The notes beneath the pieces were generated by a model. That model was not told where the DNA came from and did no database searches. It saw nothing but the letters and a program-made list of their open reading frames with translations. 64,000 nt of DNA, from the NCBI GenBank assembly GCA_014925825.1, contig JACGCK010000023.1:248001-312000 (forward strand). The letters run 5' to 3'. Within the stretch, counting starts at the first letter, position 1. Every line of letters starts with the position of its first letter. Source of the stretch: Pholiota molesta. Lineage: Eukaryota; Basidiomycota; Agaricomycetes; Agaricales; Strophariaceae. The translations under genes and the position numbers were made by a program. Shown piece after piece: positions 46,997-57,773 of this stretch.

Positions 46997-47499
46997 TGGC
47001 ATGAGTCGACATCGTTTTATGTTTCCGTGTTTCTTTCGTCTGTACGTATTATGTCCGAGCCCAGCTGCTTAGGACCCCCAACATTTTACGATGCGTGCTA
47101 TACCTGGGCTACCACATTATATTCATATTCGCTCCAGCCTGTCGAATTGCTGTCGAACTGTTGTGTGCATATTCCACCATTCCCCAACCTGCCATCTTTC
47201 ACGACTTACGATACCTTTCATTCACTTTCATGTTATGTATGTAGCTCGCTCTTGCTCGCTGATTTTTCTCTGGTGTCTTGGATTCTGAAAAACGTAACAT
47301 TGAGTGATATGAAGATTGGACGAAAATATTTTGAATCACCCAAGAATCACCTATGTTGTCATAAGTTCTTCGCATTACGTAAGCTAGTGCTTTTTGGTGG
47401 AAGCTTTAACTCAAGAACTTTATTTTAAGGCTTTGCCTCCTGCAAACTATTAGACCATTGGGAGACGACGCGCACTTCGAAATCCTGTCCTCGTCCAAT
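46997..47499. other. Intergenic, no gene seen
   Basis: About 500 bp between the tandem CDC14 and DBP8 genes. The open frame from 47027 is pyrimidine-rich and lacks any protein motif, and I treat it as untranslated or promoter sequence. Confidence 0.5.
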
Positions 47500-49554
47500 A
47501 TGCCTGCCAAATCCAACCTCAAAAACATCACTGTCGATGACTTGCTCAGACAGCAAGAAGGACCACTCAGAAAGAAACGACGTCTCTCTGAATCCGAAGC
47601 TAGTAGCTCAGACGATGAAGGTTCGGAATCAGATTCAAGTTCAGGACATCACACCAGGCCCTACTCGCAAGACGACAGTGAGGAGAAATCACTGAAAAGC
47701 GAGGACGAGGATGGAGAACCCAGCCAAAATAAGACCTCCTTATCTGAGCTCAATGTCGATGATCGTCTGGGCTCTTTCGAGCGAGTAAAATCTCCCAAGA
47801 GGCAAACTTCCACATCAGCCTCTTCTCAAAGTTCATTTGCTTCTCTTGGAATATCCCCGCAACTGCAAGGCGCGCTGAAAAGCATGTCAATCAAAGCGCC
47901 TACAGAAGTCCAATCTGCCTGTATACCCCCACTCCTAGCCGGCAAGTATGTATATTCTCCTTCATGGTATATCCAATTAAACGTCCATTAAACAGGTAGA
48001 GACTGTATCGGCAACGCTAAAACTGGTTCTGGAAAAACTATCGCGTTCGCATTGCCCATCCTTCAAAAGCTCGCTGCTGATCCTTATGGGATTTATGCGC
48101 TAGTCCTAACACCGACGCGGTAATAATACAGAACTTCGAAAATAGACCAAAGCACTAATCTCTTTTTATATGGCAGTGAACTCGCTTTCCAGATTTCTGA
48201 ACAGTTCGCCGTCCTCGGGAATGCCTTCAACATACGAACTTCCGTCATCGTTGGTGGGATGGACATGATGGCGCAATCGATAGAATTGGGAAACCGCCCT
48301 CATGTGGTTATCGCTACGCCTGGTCGGATAGTTGACCATTTACGGAGTAGTTCCGGGGAATGGGATCTCTCTAGAGTGAAATTCTTGGTGCGTGTGACTT
48401 ATTCTGTCTTTCATACGAATACCTGACTCCCTTCAACAGGTTTTAGATGAAGCAGATCGGCTTTTGACCTCCACATTCTCACCAGAATTGAGCCATTTAT
48501 TCGATGTCTTGCCCAAAGAAAGGCAAACATGTCTATTCACTGCTACGCTTACCCGGCGATAGAACAATTAGCTGAGGCATCCCCTAGACCCGGCAAACAA
48601 AAGCCATTTGTTCACCGAATGAAGGAGACGTGCGTATTTTCAATTCAGCGATGAGCATTGATAACCGTATATGTCCACAGTATTGAAACAGTTTCCACAC
48701 TGAAACAACATTACATTCTTGTCCCATCACATGTCCGTGAATCCTACCTTTATCACCTCCTCTGTAATCCCCCGGAATCGACGATACCCCTACGACGGGC
48801 TCCGCCAGAATCACTGAAGAATGGAAAGCAAGCAAAATCGAAACCGAAACCAAAGAAAGCCAAGGTCGATCAATCAGATGAGGAGCCTGAGCAGCCGCCA
48901 CCCACGATCATCTTCTGCGCAAAACCCAAGACCGCAGCATACCTTACCCTCCTCCTGAAGACATTGTCTATCCGAAGTACGGCTCTGCATTCAAGGCTTA
49001 CTCAAAGAGAACGCTTGTCGTCATTACAATTGTTTCGCGCGTCCGTTGTTCCAGTTCTTGTCTCCACCGATGTAGGAGCGCGTGGTCTCGATATCGAGGA
49101 TGTAGCGATGGTCATCAATTGGGATCTCCCACAAGAACCCGAAGAGTACACGCATCGTGTAGGACGAACAGCGCGTGCTGGGAGGGGTGGTGTCGCTGTC
49201 AGTTTTGTTACCGAGCGAGACGAGGAGAGGGTGTTGAAGATCGAAGATCGCATCAGTGAGTTTTCAAATCATTTATCCGCTCCATGCATGTTAAACGGCG
49301 GCCGCACGATAGAAACGAAATTGGAAGAAATGACGCTGCCGGAAGACAGGGTGCTGAACAAGCTGAACACAGTCTCAACGGCGAAACGGCTAGCGAACAT
49401 GGTACGTTGCAGCTTTTCGCTTACTTTAGCCGCTCTGCTTAAGCGCTGAATTGCGCAGGAACTGCATGATTCCAATTTTGGAAAGCGAGAGGAGATCCAC
49501 CAAATCAAAAATACCAAACGTAGGAATTTTGCAGCAGAGGAGGGCGGGGTCTAG
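47500..49554 (+). CDS. dbp8: DEAD-box ATP-dependent RNA helicase Dbp8 (ribosome biogenesis)
   Basis: Nucleolar helicase for 40S subunit maturation (DDX49 in animals). Exons: 47500..47945, 48000..48119, 48177..48387, 48440..48629, 48681..49255, 49313..49401 and 49459..49554. All catalytic motifs are intact: Q motif and Walker A ([20 protein letters not shown] then SGKT), [87 protein letters not shown] and [19 protein letters not shown]. The N-terminus is Ser/Asp/Glu-rich; between motifs III and IV is a lysine-rich insert ([13 protein letters not shown]). A one-base break lies at 48551-48556, just after the SAT-equivalent CLFTATL; inserting one C restores the family sequence TPAIEQLAE. Active Walker A here contrasts with the degenerate helicase at 26.4 kb. 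Confidence 0.92.
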
Positions 49555-49818
49555 ACTCTAAAGGCCATGCGGAGGAAAAAGGATTGACTTTAAGGGCAGA
49601 TTAGATTGTGTGTATGCGTCCAAACATAGCATTAATTACGATCAGGAGTCTACGTCAGAGGCACGAGGCGTGCGAGTGCGCGAATGCAGAGGCGGAAACG
49701 GCAGGACCCCTGGGCAGTGGCTGCTGGAGCGGACGGGTGGTCAGGATAAGAATATATACATTACATAGTCGATTGCTTCATTCTCGATCCCTCCTCTCTT
49801 CTTCCCTCCTCCCACCCA

Positions 49819-50948
49819 ATGGACACTGATTGGGATTCCGTCCTCCAGTTCGTCGCCGACCCCCTTGACCTCGACTATGCCCAAAAACACGAGAGGCCTG
49901 CCCTCCAAGTCCCCACCCCGCCCGTGAGCCCATTCTGTATTCCCGACTCCACACTCTGATCCACCCGCACAGCAATCTCACGACGGCTCGCCCGTCGTCG
50001 ACGATCCAGCCGACAACCAAACCCTGGTCTCTGTCTCCACCACGTTCTTTCCAGGCGCCCGACTCCTCCCTGTTACTGACGACATTGTCCTCCTATCGTC
50101 CGACAACGTCTTCTTCTATGTCCATTCGCATATCCTAATAGCGTCGTCAGACAATGGATTTCGCGGGCGTTTGCCCGCCCCAGTCACCTCCTCGAAAGAT
50201 GACGATGCTATAATCTCCTTTCCGGATAACTCTACAGTATTGAACATCATCTTACATACGGTCTACGATATGTCCTGCGCGCATTACTCTCCTTCTTTCC
50301 CCGCCCTTGTATCTGCCGTAAATCGCTTACCAGCATATGGCATCCCTCCAAAAGTCCGCATCGCCCCTTCCACACCACTCTTTTCAGTCCTGTTGAGCCA
50401 TGCACCACTGTTTCCTATTGAATTATACGCGCTTGCTGCCTCCCATGACTTGTACGATCTCGCCGTGGCCACTTCCTCGCATCTCCTTGCGTTCCCTCTT
50501 GCCACTATCACGGACGAAATGGCGGAAAAGATAGGGCCTGTGTATTTAAAGCGTCTCTTCTTTTGCATTTCGGGCGCTCAGACGCTCTCAAACGGGTCCT
50601 TCTACCTCCACCGAACCCACACGCACCAACTCCCATGTGCGATTTCACAGAGCAGAAAAGACTGACGCGAGCGTGGGCGTTGGCCTCGGCTTACCTAGCC
50701 TGGGATGCGCGGCCTGGTACGTTTTTCACAGAGAAGCTATATTATTCTTAGACTCACCGCGATACACTAGATTTGTCAACAAGCTCGATGGAGTCGGCGC
50801 TGCGGCCATTGGCAGAGCATCTGACCTGTGAGCACTGCCAACAAAGCCTCCGAGACCGCATAAAGAACCTGGTTGTACAGTGGTCTGTCGTAAAAGTGAG
50901 TGTTGCCGCCATTGGCGCTTTTGGCTTCTACTGATGCAGTTATCTTAA
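49819..50948 (+). CDS. BTB/POZ domain protein, fungal type
   Basis: Exons: 49819..49923, 49973..about 50717, and a third from about 50780 to about 50896, with a short final piece. It starts MDTDWDSVLQFVADPLDLDY. The BTB-like domain follows: LLPVTDDIVLLSSDNVFFYV, HSHILIASSDNGFRGRL, then IISFPDNSTVLNIILHTVYD and FPIELYALAASHDLYDLAVA. The C-terminal block resembles the fungal BTB family: DALKRVLLPPP, then LTCEHCQQSLRDRIKNLVVQ with the CxxC pair, ending QWSVVK. The frame shifts once near 50560-50568 (RLFF to LHFGRSD), one T short in a TTTT run. The last codons are uncertain: the open frame stops at 50935, or a further 44-nt intron gives a stop at 50948. Role probably protein-protein interaction; the partner is unknown. 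Confidence 0.78.
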
Positions 50949-51602
50949 GAGGACAATTTGATCTATTCATCTACCCCTCCCACCGAAAGCAGACATGCGG
51001 CGGAGTCAGCTTCTCCTCTGGTACCATACCATCCATTTGTCCCCGCAGACCCATAGACATTTTGCCAATCCTCTCAAGTTTTCCAATCTGCATTATTCAC
51101 AGTACATTATTGCATCGCCCACATTGTAACATCGAGTTTTGTTTGTATTCCACCCATTCCCTTTCAAATAGGTCGAACACTGTTCGAATACCAGACCACA
51201 AAACCACCTATATGTATTTTAGTACCCCTTTCTTTGATTATTTGGGCTTTGGGTTTCTTGAATTTTCCCTTTCCAGCAGCATACCTTTCCCTCGCATAAT
51301 GATCGACATACACGACTCGATTTTTTGTAGCCACACCCGTCTCTGTATATACGTAGTGAGACCTCTTTACCTCTTGTACCCTCAACCGCATACCATACAC
51401 CTGCCGAAGGTATGTCGATTGGATTTGAAATGAACGAATATCGATTCGCGATTATAGATATCTAAACGACGTCACTGGCAAATTTTAATCCAAATGCCCA
51501 AATTTTTACAAGTCCAGCTAATATTACAGTGTTACAATTCAATCAATCAATATAGTACAGCTACCTTATCCTGTGTCTGGGGACACCCGACGAACTGCTC
51601 CA
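50949..51602. other. Intergenic between convergent genes
   Basis: Convergent 3' ends of the BTB gene and MOB1. The sequence is pyrimidine-rich on the plus strand, with no coding motif; an open frame at 50900-51433 is low complexity and not convincing. Confidence 0.5.
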
Positions 51603-52729
51603 CTACCGCACTTTCAAGTCCTCTGCTAGGATAGCGTCATTCAATTCGTCCAGGGGCGCCAACTCCTTCTTGTCAATTAGATCAAACTAAACAAGAATGC
51701 CAGTCAGACATAGGCGGGAAAAGTGGGGTCCATATGTGCTTTGATAACCTACCTCGTTGACTAACAAGAAGAAGTGCCTGTAACTTGTGTTGAGATGCGC
51801 TGTTGTAAATTCATTTCAGTTGTGGAAAAGGAGGGGACATAGGCAGATGCCGAGCACCTTCGATGCCCAGAGCGCATATGTGATCAAAGTGATTGCTATA
51901 GATGTGCGCATATACCCGGAATAATCGCCTTACTATGGTCTTCACCGTATCGCGAAAATTCCTTGGGAATGCCACGCCTGGACCTCGAAGTTCAGAAGAT
52001 ATGAAACGAGCTTCGAGCACTGAGAGTCTTACCGATTTTGTTTGGGAAGATGTTCTCATCATCAAGGAGATTCTGTGCCCAGTTCATGAGTGCGTCCACA
52101 TATTCTGGTGCAGGCAGTTTCGTGGGGCGTTTGTATTTGACTCCATCCTCCCAGAGATATTCATATCTGAATTGGTATTACATTCAGTATATATAGAAAA
52201 AGCTTATAGAAAGACGCACCGCGGTCCCGCAGACATGATAGGACACTAACGGGTCGTTGAGATAAGCTTCTGCAATTGGGTAGGGCGCCTACCTCTGAGG
52301 GCGTGCAGAATTCCGTCACCGTGCCATAGAGCATGTTCAAGTGGTTGAAGAAGTCCACAGCTACCATCTATATGTCAGCGGGGATCTATGCTTCAAGCTA
52401 ACAGCACTCACTATGCACAGCCAGCCACTCATTTAGATCCTCGCCTTCTGGGAGCTGCACGGCCAGTCTCAGATTTCCAGATCCCTGCAAGCAATGGAAT
52501 GTATATAAGAAAGCGCGTCGGATAGGCGGCTGAGCGCGTGGTCGCGTAGGCTCGATCCTACCAAAGTGGCCTCGGCGTATTTCCGTAGTTGGTACTGCTT
52601 CGTGCCCTCAGGGACATCCTTCCGAGGCTTGAACGTCCGAGTCTTTCCACTATTGTCCGTAAAGTTCAGCGTATTTCTGTGCAGATTTAAGGTCAGGGAG
52701 AGGACTTACAGACCGAAGAACGAAGACAT
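51603..52729 (-). CDS. mob1: Mob1 kinase activator
   Basis: Mob1 binds and activates NDR/LATS-type kinases (Dbf2/Sid2) in the mitotic exit or septation network. Start ATG at 52729; exon 1 is only 20 nt (52729..52710) and exon 2 starts at 52676: MSSFFGL, then NTLNFTDNSGKTRTFKPRKD and VPEGTKQYQLRKYAEATL. Later blocks: GSGNLRLAVQLPEGEDLNEW, EYLWEDGVKYKRPTKLPAPE, YVDALMNWAQNLLDDENIFP, FPRNFRDTVKTIVRRLFRVY, AHIYSNHFDHICALGIE and FLFVNEFDLIDKKELAPLDE, stop at 51603-51605. Zn-binding His of the NHF motif is present. About eight short exons, frame intact where checked. Very conserved along its length. Confidence 0.92.
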
Positions 52730-53412
52730 GGTAAGTGGGTTGGTTTAAGCGTTTGAACAACAAGCTAGCGGAGCAAATCAAGATGCACGGAGATAGCCGA
52801 GGTCAGAATGCACTGTTGCATCTAATCTAATCTCATGCATCATGACGAATGTTTGAACTCAACACCACCAGTCGATGTCAAGGCATCTTCAGATTATTTA
52901 TCCCGTTATCGTGCCGACCCCACCGGCTATACTAGAGTGGCCCAAAGTGTTTCCGACGTTAGCCATCTCTGCGCGCTCGAATAAATTGGGCGCACTGATA
53001 CTAGGTGATAAGACCAATGAAGTTTTCACGTATACAATCACTGCAGTCTGTCCTAGTCTGTCGAACAATTCTCCGACAACGGTCTCAAGAGGCTTCGCTT
53101 CTGCCCGGCGTCGCGAGTCCCCGACATGGCCTGGGAAAGTTATTGATTTTGTCAAAGTCAGGCTGAGATTTGCACTGCTGACAGCACATCGATACATTTT
53201 TGACGCTGAGGAAGAAAATCGCATGGAACCAAATGCGAACGTGATAGGCTGACTGTGATTCGCATTATTGTCAAGACTGGGTGAATAATCCTCCTGAATC
53301 AGACATGACAAAGAAGCCGCACTTTTTAGCCTCTATATAAGACATCCCATGGACAATATCAAAGACAACTCCCCAAAACCCACATCTTACTACCTACGCT
53401 CATCCAAAACAA

Positions 53413-54425
53413 ATGCCTGCTGTTCTTTTGTATTAACAAGCGCCGACAAGACGCTTACCGGCCACCAAACGGTGAAGAATCCTGATAATCCCTCGTCGCC
53501 GCAATCAGTACTGATAATCTGACTAACAGGGTTGGTATCTGCCCGAGGCTGCACACCCATACTATGTCTTATCCCCTCACGCTAGCATTGACTTTGCCGC
53601 CCCCAATGGCCCCAACCCACCTGTCGACCAAGGAAGTGTCCAGGTATGAGATTTTGACCACACCGTCTGGGTAATGGCATCGATATTGATATCGGAAATC
53701 GTAGCAATTCAAGGATGAAGGCTCGGTCAAATTCCTCAATGACGAAACTGTGAAAGCCAAATTGGCCCATGCAAAAAAGCTGTCAGAGGTCGATGTGAAG
53801 GCATATGACGCCATTTTCTACGTCGGTGGTCATGGTCCCGTGTTGGATCTCGCTCAAGATCCCACTAACGCTCAATTAGTCTCCAAGGTGCGCCACTTTC
53901 TCGGGCTCTTCATATTTTGCTCATTGAATGCATAGTTCTGGGATGCAGGAAAGATCGTCTCTGCGTCTGCCATGGGCCCGCGTAAGTCAACTTCATTGTA
54001 TGTGAAGAAGCTTTGCACTAAGCCATTGATTACCAGCGCGTTGGTCGGCGGCGTAGATGCATCCGGAAAGTCCATCTTCGCAGGGCGAAAGGCCACTGGA
54101 TTCACCAATGCTGAGGAGATTGCCGTAGGCAAAGTCCAGGTTAGTGGCCGTCAAATACAATCATACAGCAGTATTCACCTTTTTACGGTAGGACATCCCC
54201 TTCTTGTTGGAAGACAGAATCAGTGAACTTGGTGCTACATTTGAGAAGGCTGATAACTGGGCGGTGAGTAATATCCATCCTTTCAATGTGAATTTGAGCT
54301 AATAGCGGTAATACCGATTAATAGCCGCATGTTGTTGTCGACGGGCGCCTCATCACTGGCCAGAACCCAGCGTCGGCTGAGCCGATAGGTCAGCTATTCT
54401 CAAAGCTATCACTGGAAGCAACTAG
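53413..54425 (+). CDS. DJ-1/PfpI-family protein, Hsp31-like (glyoxalase III/chaperone type), with apparent frame breaks
   Basis: The family includes glutathione-independent glyoxalases and holdase chaperones. First exons 53413..53471 and 53530..about 53643. Blocks: MPAVLL, TSADKTLTGHQTGWYLPEAA, HPYYVLSPHASIDFAAPNGP, DAIFYVGGHGPVLDLAQDPT, GKIVSA, GVDASGKSIFAGRKATGFTN and PHVVVDGRLITGQNPASAEP. The nucleophile elbow should read AVCHGP. The sequence around 53965 encodes SASAMGP in the open frame but AVCHGP if one G is added, which would restore the catalytic cysteine. Two further one-base breaks lie near 53434 (MPAVLL to LTSADK) and 54410 (after PIGQ; the next frame gives AILKAITGSN then stop at 54425). 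With three breaks the plain translation is non-functional; missing assembly bases are the simpler explanation. Divergent from MOB1. Confidence 0.8.
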
Positions 54426-55278
54426 GCAGACCATTATATGTCGCACCTAATATGGTGTAGATTTGATTTTGTTGTAGCATAAATCCTCCTGTTAACGAAT
54501 GTGTTATTACGCAAAGGCATTCATGTCCCTTCTGGCTTGAAATGATTCCATGCAATGCCTGAGTTACTGTTGTGATTAGTAGCCGCATTAAAATAATACA
54601 CGATCCCTATGAAATATTACGAGCAATATGAGAAGAAAGTGACAAGTCGACAGCCGCCTATCTTCGGATCCGCGGTAACTGATTCCTACCAATCCGAAGC
54701 TAGAAAGTCTAAGCTGCATCTCAATAAGGAAAGAATTTCCGCATACAGTATCTTAAGCGAGAGGTAATGTCCAACATTGCAATGATTGCAGCGGCCAGAT
54801 TCCGAAATGTGTGTCGAGATTTCAAAGTGCTAACCGTTCGCAGATGTTTGGCGGGGCCAAGAGCCGCTCGTAAGAACTTGGAACTTTCAGAGATAGAGGG
54901 AAATAGTCCAGGTCTGAGGTCGACAAATTGAGGATCTGAAATTGAAATATTGACAGTGTTTACAGCTCATGGGAAGCTTGATAGCATGTTCTTTTCTGGA
55001 AGGCAGACCAAGTTTAAATATCAGGTAAAAAGTCTGTCGCAACAAGATGAAGATTGATAGATATATCACCACTGTAGCGTCTAACGAGCCGCTGGCACAA
55101 CAAATTCTCAATTAGATGAGTTGGTAAGCGTAGCCCGTCTTGTAGTATGATACCAGTTCTTTTGGCGGTTAGATCCTGAGCAGTCGATAGACAACAGCTA
55201 ATAGACATGATATTACAAGTTCAGGAATAGACAAACAACACACCGCGCTCCGCATAATCCAAATATGACAGCAGAGGT
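54426..55278. other. Intergenic between convergent genes
   Basis: 3' flanks of the Hsp31-like and U1A/U2B''-like genes. Short minus-strand open frames at 54887-55208 carry no recognisable motif. Nothing else seen. Confidence 0.5.
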
Positions 55279-56219
55279 TCAGATATAGACCACGGACATC
55301 TGCCAACCCTTTTTGAGCGTAAAGCCGTCTAGAGCATCTTTGGCAGTTGTTGCCAATTCTGGCGACTCGAACAACACCTGCGCCATTTTTACCCGTATGC
55401 CTGCCGGGTTCAGGGCGGGAGACCACGTTACATGAGTTTTCTGGAAACCTTTGTATCTTTGTAGACAGGCTCGTTAGTAGTTGTGCGAAGGCAAGAAGGT
55501 CATCACGTACTGTTGGAATAAGACAGATAGGACATCGTCTGTGACTTCTTGAGGTAGGTTTGTACATAGCAGGCGGGATGATGGTGATTGAACTGGGGCA
55601 GGGACGCTGGTTGGGGCGATAGCTTGCAAGAAACACGATGTGAAATAGATGTTGCGATGTGATTACTAAATAGCACGACGTACAAGTATCTTGCTTTTGT
55701 AGTGTCTCCTCCTCGTCATCAATCTCCATCTCCTCGTCCGAGTCGTCAGACTTCTCTCGCTTCGCCTGCCGCTCCGATTCCCCTGAGTCTCCGTCTCTTT
55801 GTCGTTTCCCATTCTGTTGTAGCAAATTGCTTGCGTTTGCGGCGGTTGGAGGCACGAAATCGGGATCTTCGCTGCGAAGAGTGGCGTATGATTTGGATTT
55901 GGCATAATCAATGTGCTGTTGGAATAACGTTATCAAGTGAATAACCGCATCGCTAGCGCGTCTTGGGTGTACGCACGAGAGGTTTATCGTAGAACACCAT
56001 GCCCTCGCACGCTCGCATGGCAGAAGTCGCGCCTGCTAGATCTGTAAAGACGAGGAATGCCTGGCCACGCATTTTCTGGCTTTTTGAGGCGACGATGTCG
56101 ATGATTTTGCCATAGGTGGTGAAGAGGGCGAAGAGCTGTGACTTGAGCTCCTCCTTGTTGACCTTGTCGTTGAGGTTGTTGATGTAGAGGGTTGTGTTGG
56201 GCTGATTGGAGGAGGCCAT
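55279..56219 (-). CDS. U1A/U2B''-type spliceosomal RNA-binding protein (two RRMs)
   Basis: Small nuclear ribonucleoprotein that binds U1 or U2 snRNA stem-loops. Exon 1 is 56219..55977: MASSNQPNTTLYINNLNDKV, then KEELKSQLFALFTTYGKIID, VASKSQKMRGQAFLVFTDLA and MRACEGMVFYDKPLV, a textbook U1A RRM1 (NTTLYINNLNEKIKKEELK-type RNP2 and RGQAFVIF-type RNP1). Exon 2 (from 55915) opens HIDYAKSKSYA and continues into an acidic linker with KRQRDGDSGESERQAKREKS and EEMEIDDEEE. The last two exons encode the divergent second RRM (SRLLCTNLPQEVTDDVLSVL, AQVLFESPELATTAKDALDG). Frame intact. U1A and U2B'' cannot be told apart by eye; fungi often have a single member. Start codons of this gene and LAG1 are 209 bp apart, head to head. 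Confidence 0.9.
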
Positions 56220-56428
56220 GAGTGCTGGAGGCAAGTGTATTCCAGGGTTGGCGAAGAAACGGACGAGGGTTCCCACGGGGTCGGGCTGAAAGCGCGCAGG
56301 TGCGTCGGATACGAACTCTCATAGGTTGCTGCTGCCAGCCCACTCCCTCCCTTGCAGCACCGATATATATCCCTTCCTTTTCTTCTCTGCTGCAGGTTGT
56401 CCCCTCTCGTCCCTTTTTTTCGCCAACC
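56220..56428. promoter_or_regulatory. Shared divergent promoter of U1A/U2B''-like and LAG1 genes
   Basis: Only about 209 bp separate the two start codons, so both promoters and 5' leaders must lie here. The LAG1 side has a pyrimidine-rich tract (about 56367-56420) just before its ATG, common in highly expressed fungal genes. No TATA box is obvious. Confidence 0.45.
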
Positions 56429-57773
56429 ATGGGCCAATTTGACGCGCTGGCCTCCTACCTTGTCCCTTTCTACGTCCTCCAATACCCCACCGCTTCGCCA
56501 GCGCATCCAGACTCATTTCACGACTCAGCCTACTTCAATGTCGGGCCCCTAGATATTTGCATTGTCATCTCGTGCATTGCAGCCATGGCCATCCTACGCG
56601 ACGCGTTGCGCCTCGGCTTTTTCGAGCCGCTGGCACGGTGGAAGTTGCACAGGGACCTCGCCTCAAAACTAAAACAGCGCACAAAAGCTACCAACTTGCA
56701 GGAGCTCAACGGTGCAACAAATGGGAATGGCCACGCAGCGAACGGTAATAGTACCGCAAATGGCAAGCCCAACGGCGCCACCAACGGCCACGCGAAAATT
56801 AGCGCAGTGTCTGGTCCGTCTACAAAAGAATTACGCCAGTTGAATCGCAAAGTGCTTCGATTTGCTGAGCAAGGGTGGTCGGTCGTGTATTATGCCATCC
56901 AATGGGGATTTGGTATCGTACGTTACTTTCACGTCATTCTCATAACTTATTCACCAAAACTTCATTCTGCAGTATGTCCACTGTAACCTCCCAACCCGCT
57001 TACTCGAGCCAACTGACCTCTGGCGCGACTACCCACATATACCCATCGCTGGTCCTGTCAAACTTTACTATCTCACTCAAAATGCTTTCTATTTGCACCA
57101 AATCCTCATCCTTAATGCTGAAGCTCGCCGAAAGGACCACATCCAAATGATGTGCCACCACATTATTACCGTTAGTCTAATGCTGGGAAGCTACTTTACT
57201 CACTTCACGCGCGTGGGCTGTGTTATCATGGTTCTCATGGATTGTTGTGACATCTTCTGCCAGTAAGTGGCGATTGATAAACTGTGGCCTAGACGTGATC
57301 TGATGTGTCCAACCTTGTTTAGCTGGCCAAGATGATTCGATACCTCGATATCAGCCAGTTTGCATGCGATTGCACCTTTGGCCTGTTCATGGTCTCGTGG
57401 CTTATCACGCGGCACATCCTGTTCTTAATCGTTATCTGGTCAACGATAACCGTGGGTCCCTTATATGTAGACTTCAAATGGGACTGGCAGGCTGGGTTCT
57501 ATGTCACCAAGCGAGCCTACACAACCTTTTGGATCATGCTTCTTTTCCTGCAGGTGTGTGCCATATGTTATTCTGTCCATTTGATATATTGCTGATGCAC
57601 GTTCGTCCATTAGGCCATTCAAATGATCTGGTTTTGGATGATTTGTAGAGTGGCCTACCGAGTTATTACCGGAGGTGGTGCCGCCGACAGTCGCAGCGAT
57701 GATGAAGACGAGTGAGTGATTTATACTTTTGTCATTCCTATCAATAGCCCTCTGACCCACAAGGTACTCATAG
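56429..57773 (+). CDS. lag1: Ceramide synthase (LAG1/LAC1, TLC domain)
   Basis: ER membrane enzyme that N-acylates sphingoid bases with acyl-CoA. Exons: 56429..56917, about 56973..57262, 57323..57553, 57614..57711 and perhaps 57764..57773. The N-terminus has a first membrane segment (LDICIVISCIAAMAILRDAL) and an Asn/Gly-rich insert. The TLC (Lag) motif is clear: LNAEARRKDHIQMMCHHIIT, VSLMLGSYFTHFTRVGCVIM with the catalytic HH pair, then LAKMIRYLDISQFACDCTFG, HILFLIVIWSTITVGPLYVD and IQMIWFWMICRVAYRVITGG, ending in an acidic tail. At the end of exon 2 the family DIFLP reads DIFCQ; one missing C near 57256 accounts for this and restores the splice phase. Stop is either 57713-57715 directly or 57771-57773 after a final intron with a strong GTGAGT donor. 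Confidence 0.9.

Noticed and set aside
47027..47428. 133-codon plus-strand open frame between CDC14 and DBP8
   Set aside because: Low complexity (Ser/Cys/Phe/Tyr from pyrimidine-rich DNA), no recognisable family.
50900..51433. 177-codon plus-strand open frame after the BTB gene
   Set aside because: Overlaps the end of the BTB gene and continues into pyrimidine-rich non-coding DNA; composition not protein-like.
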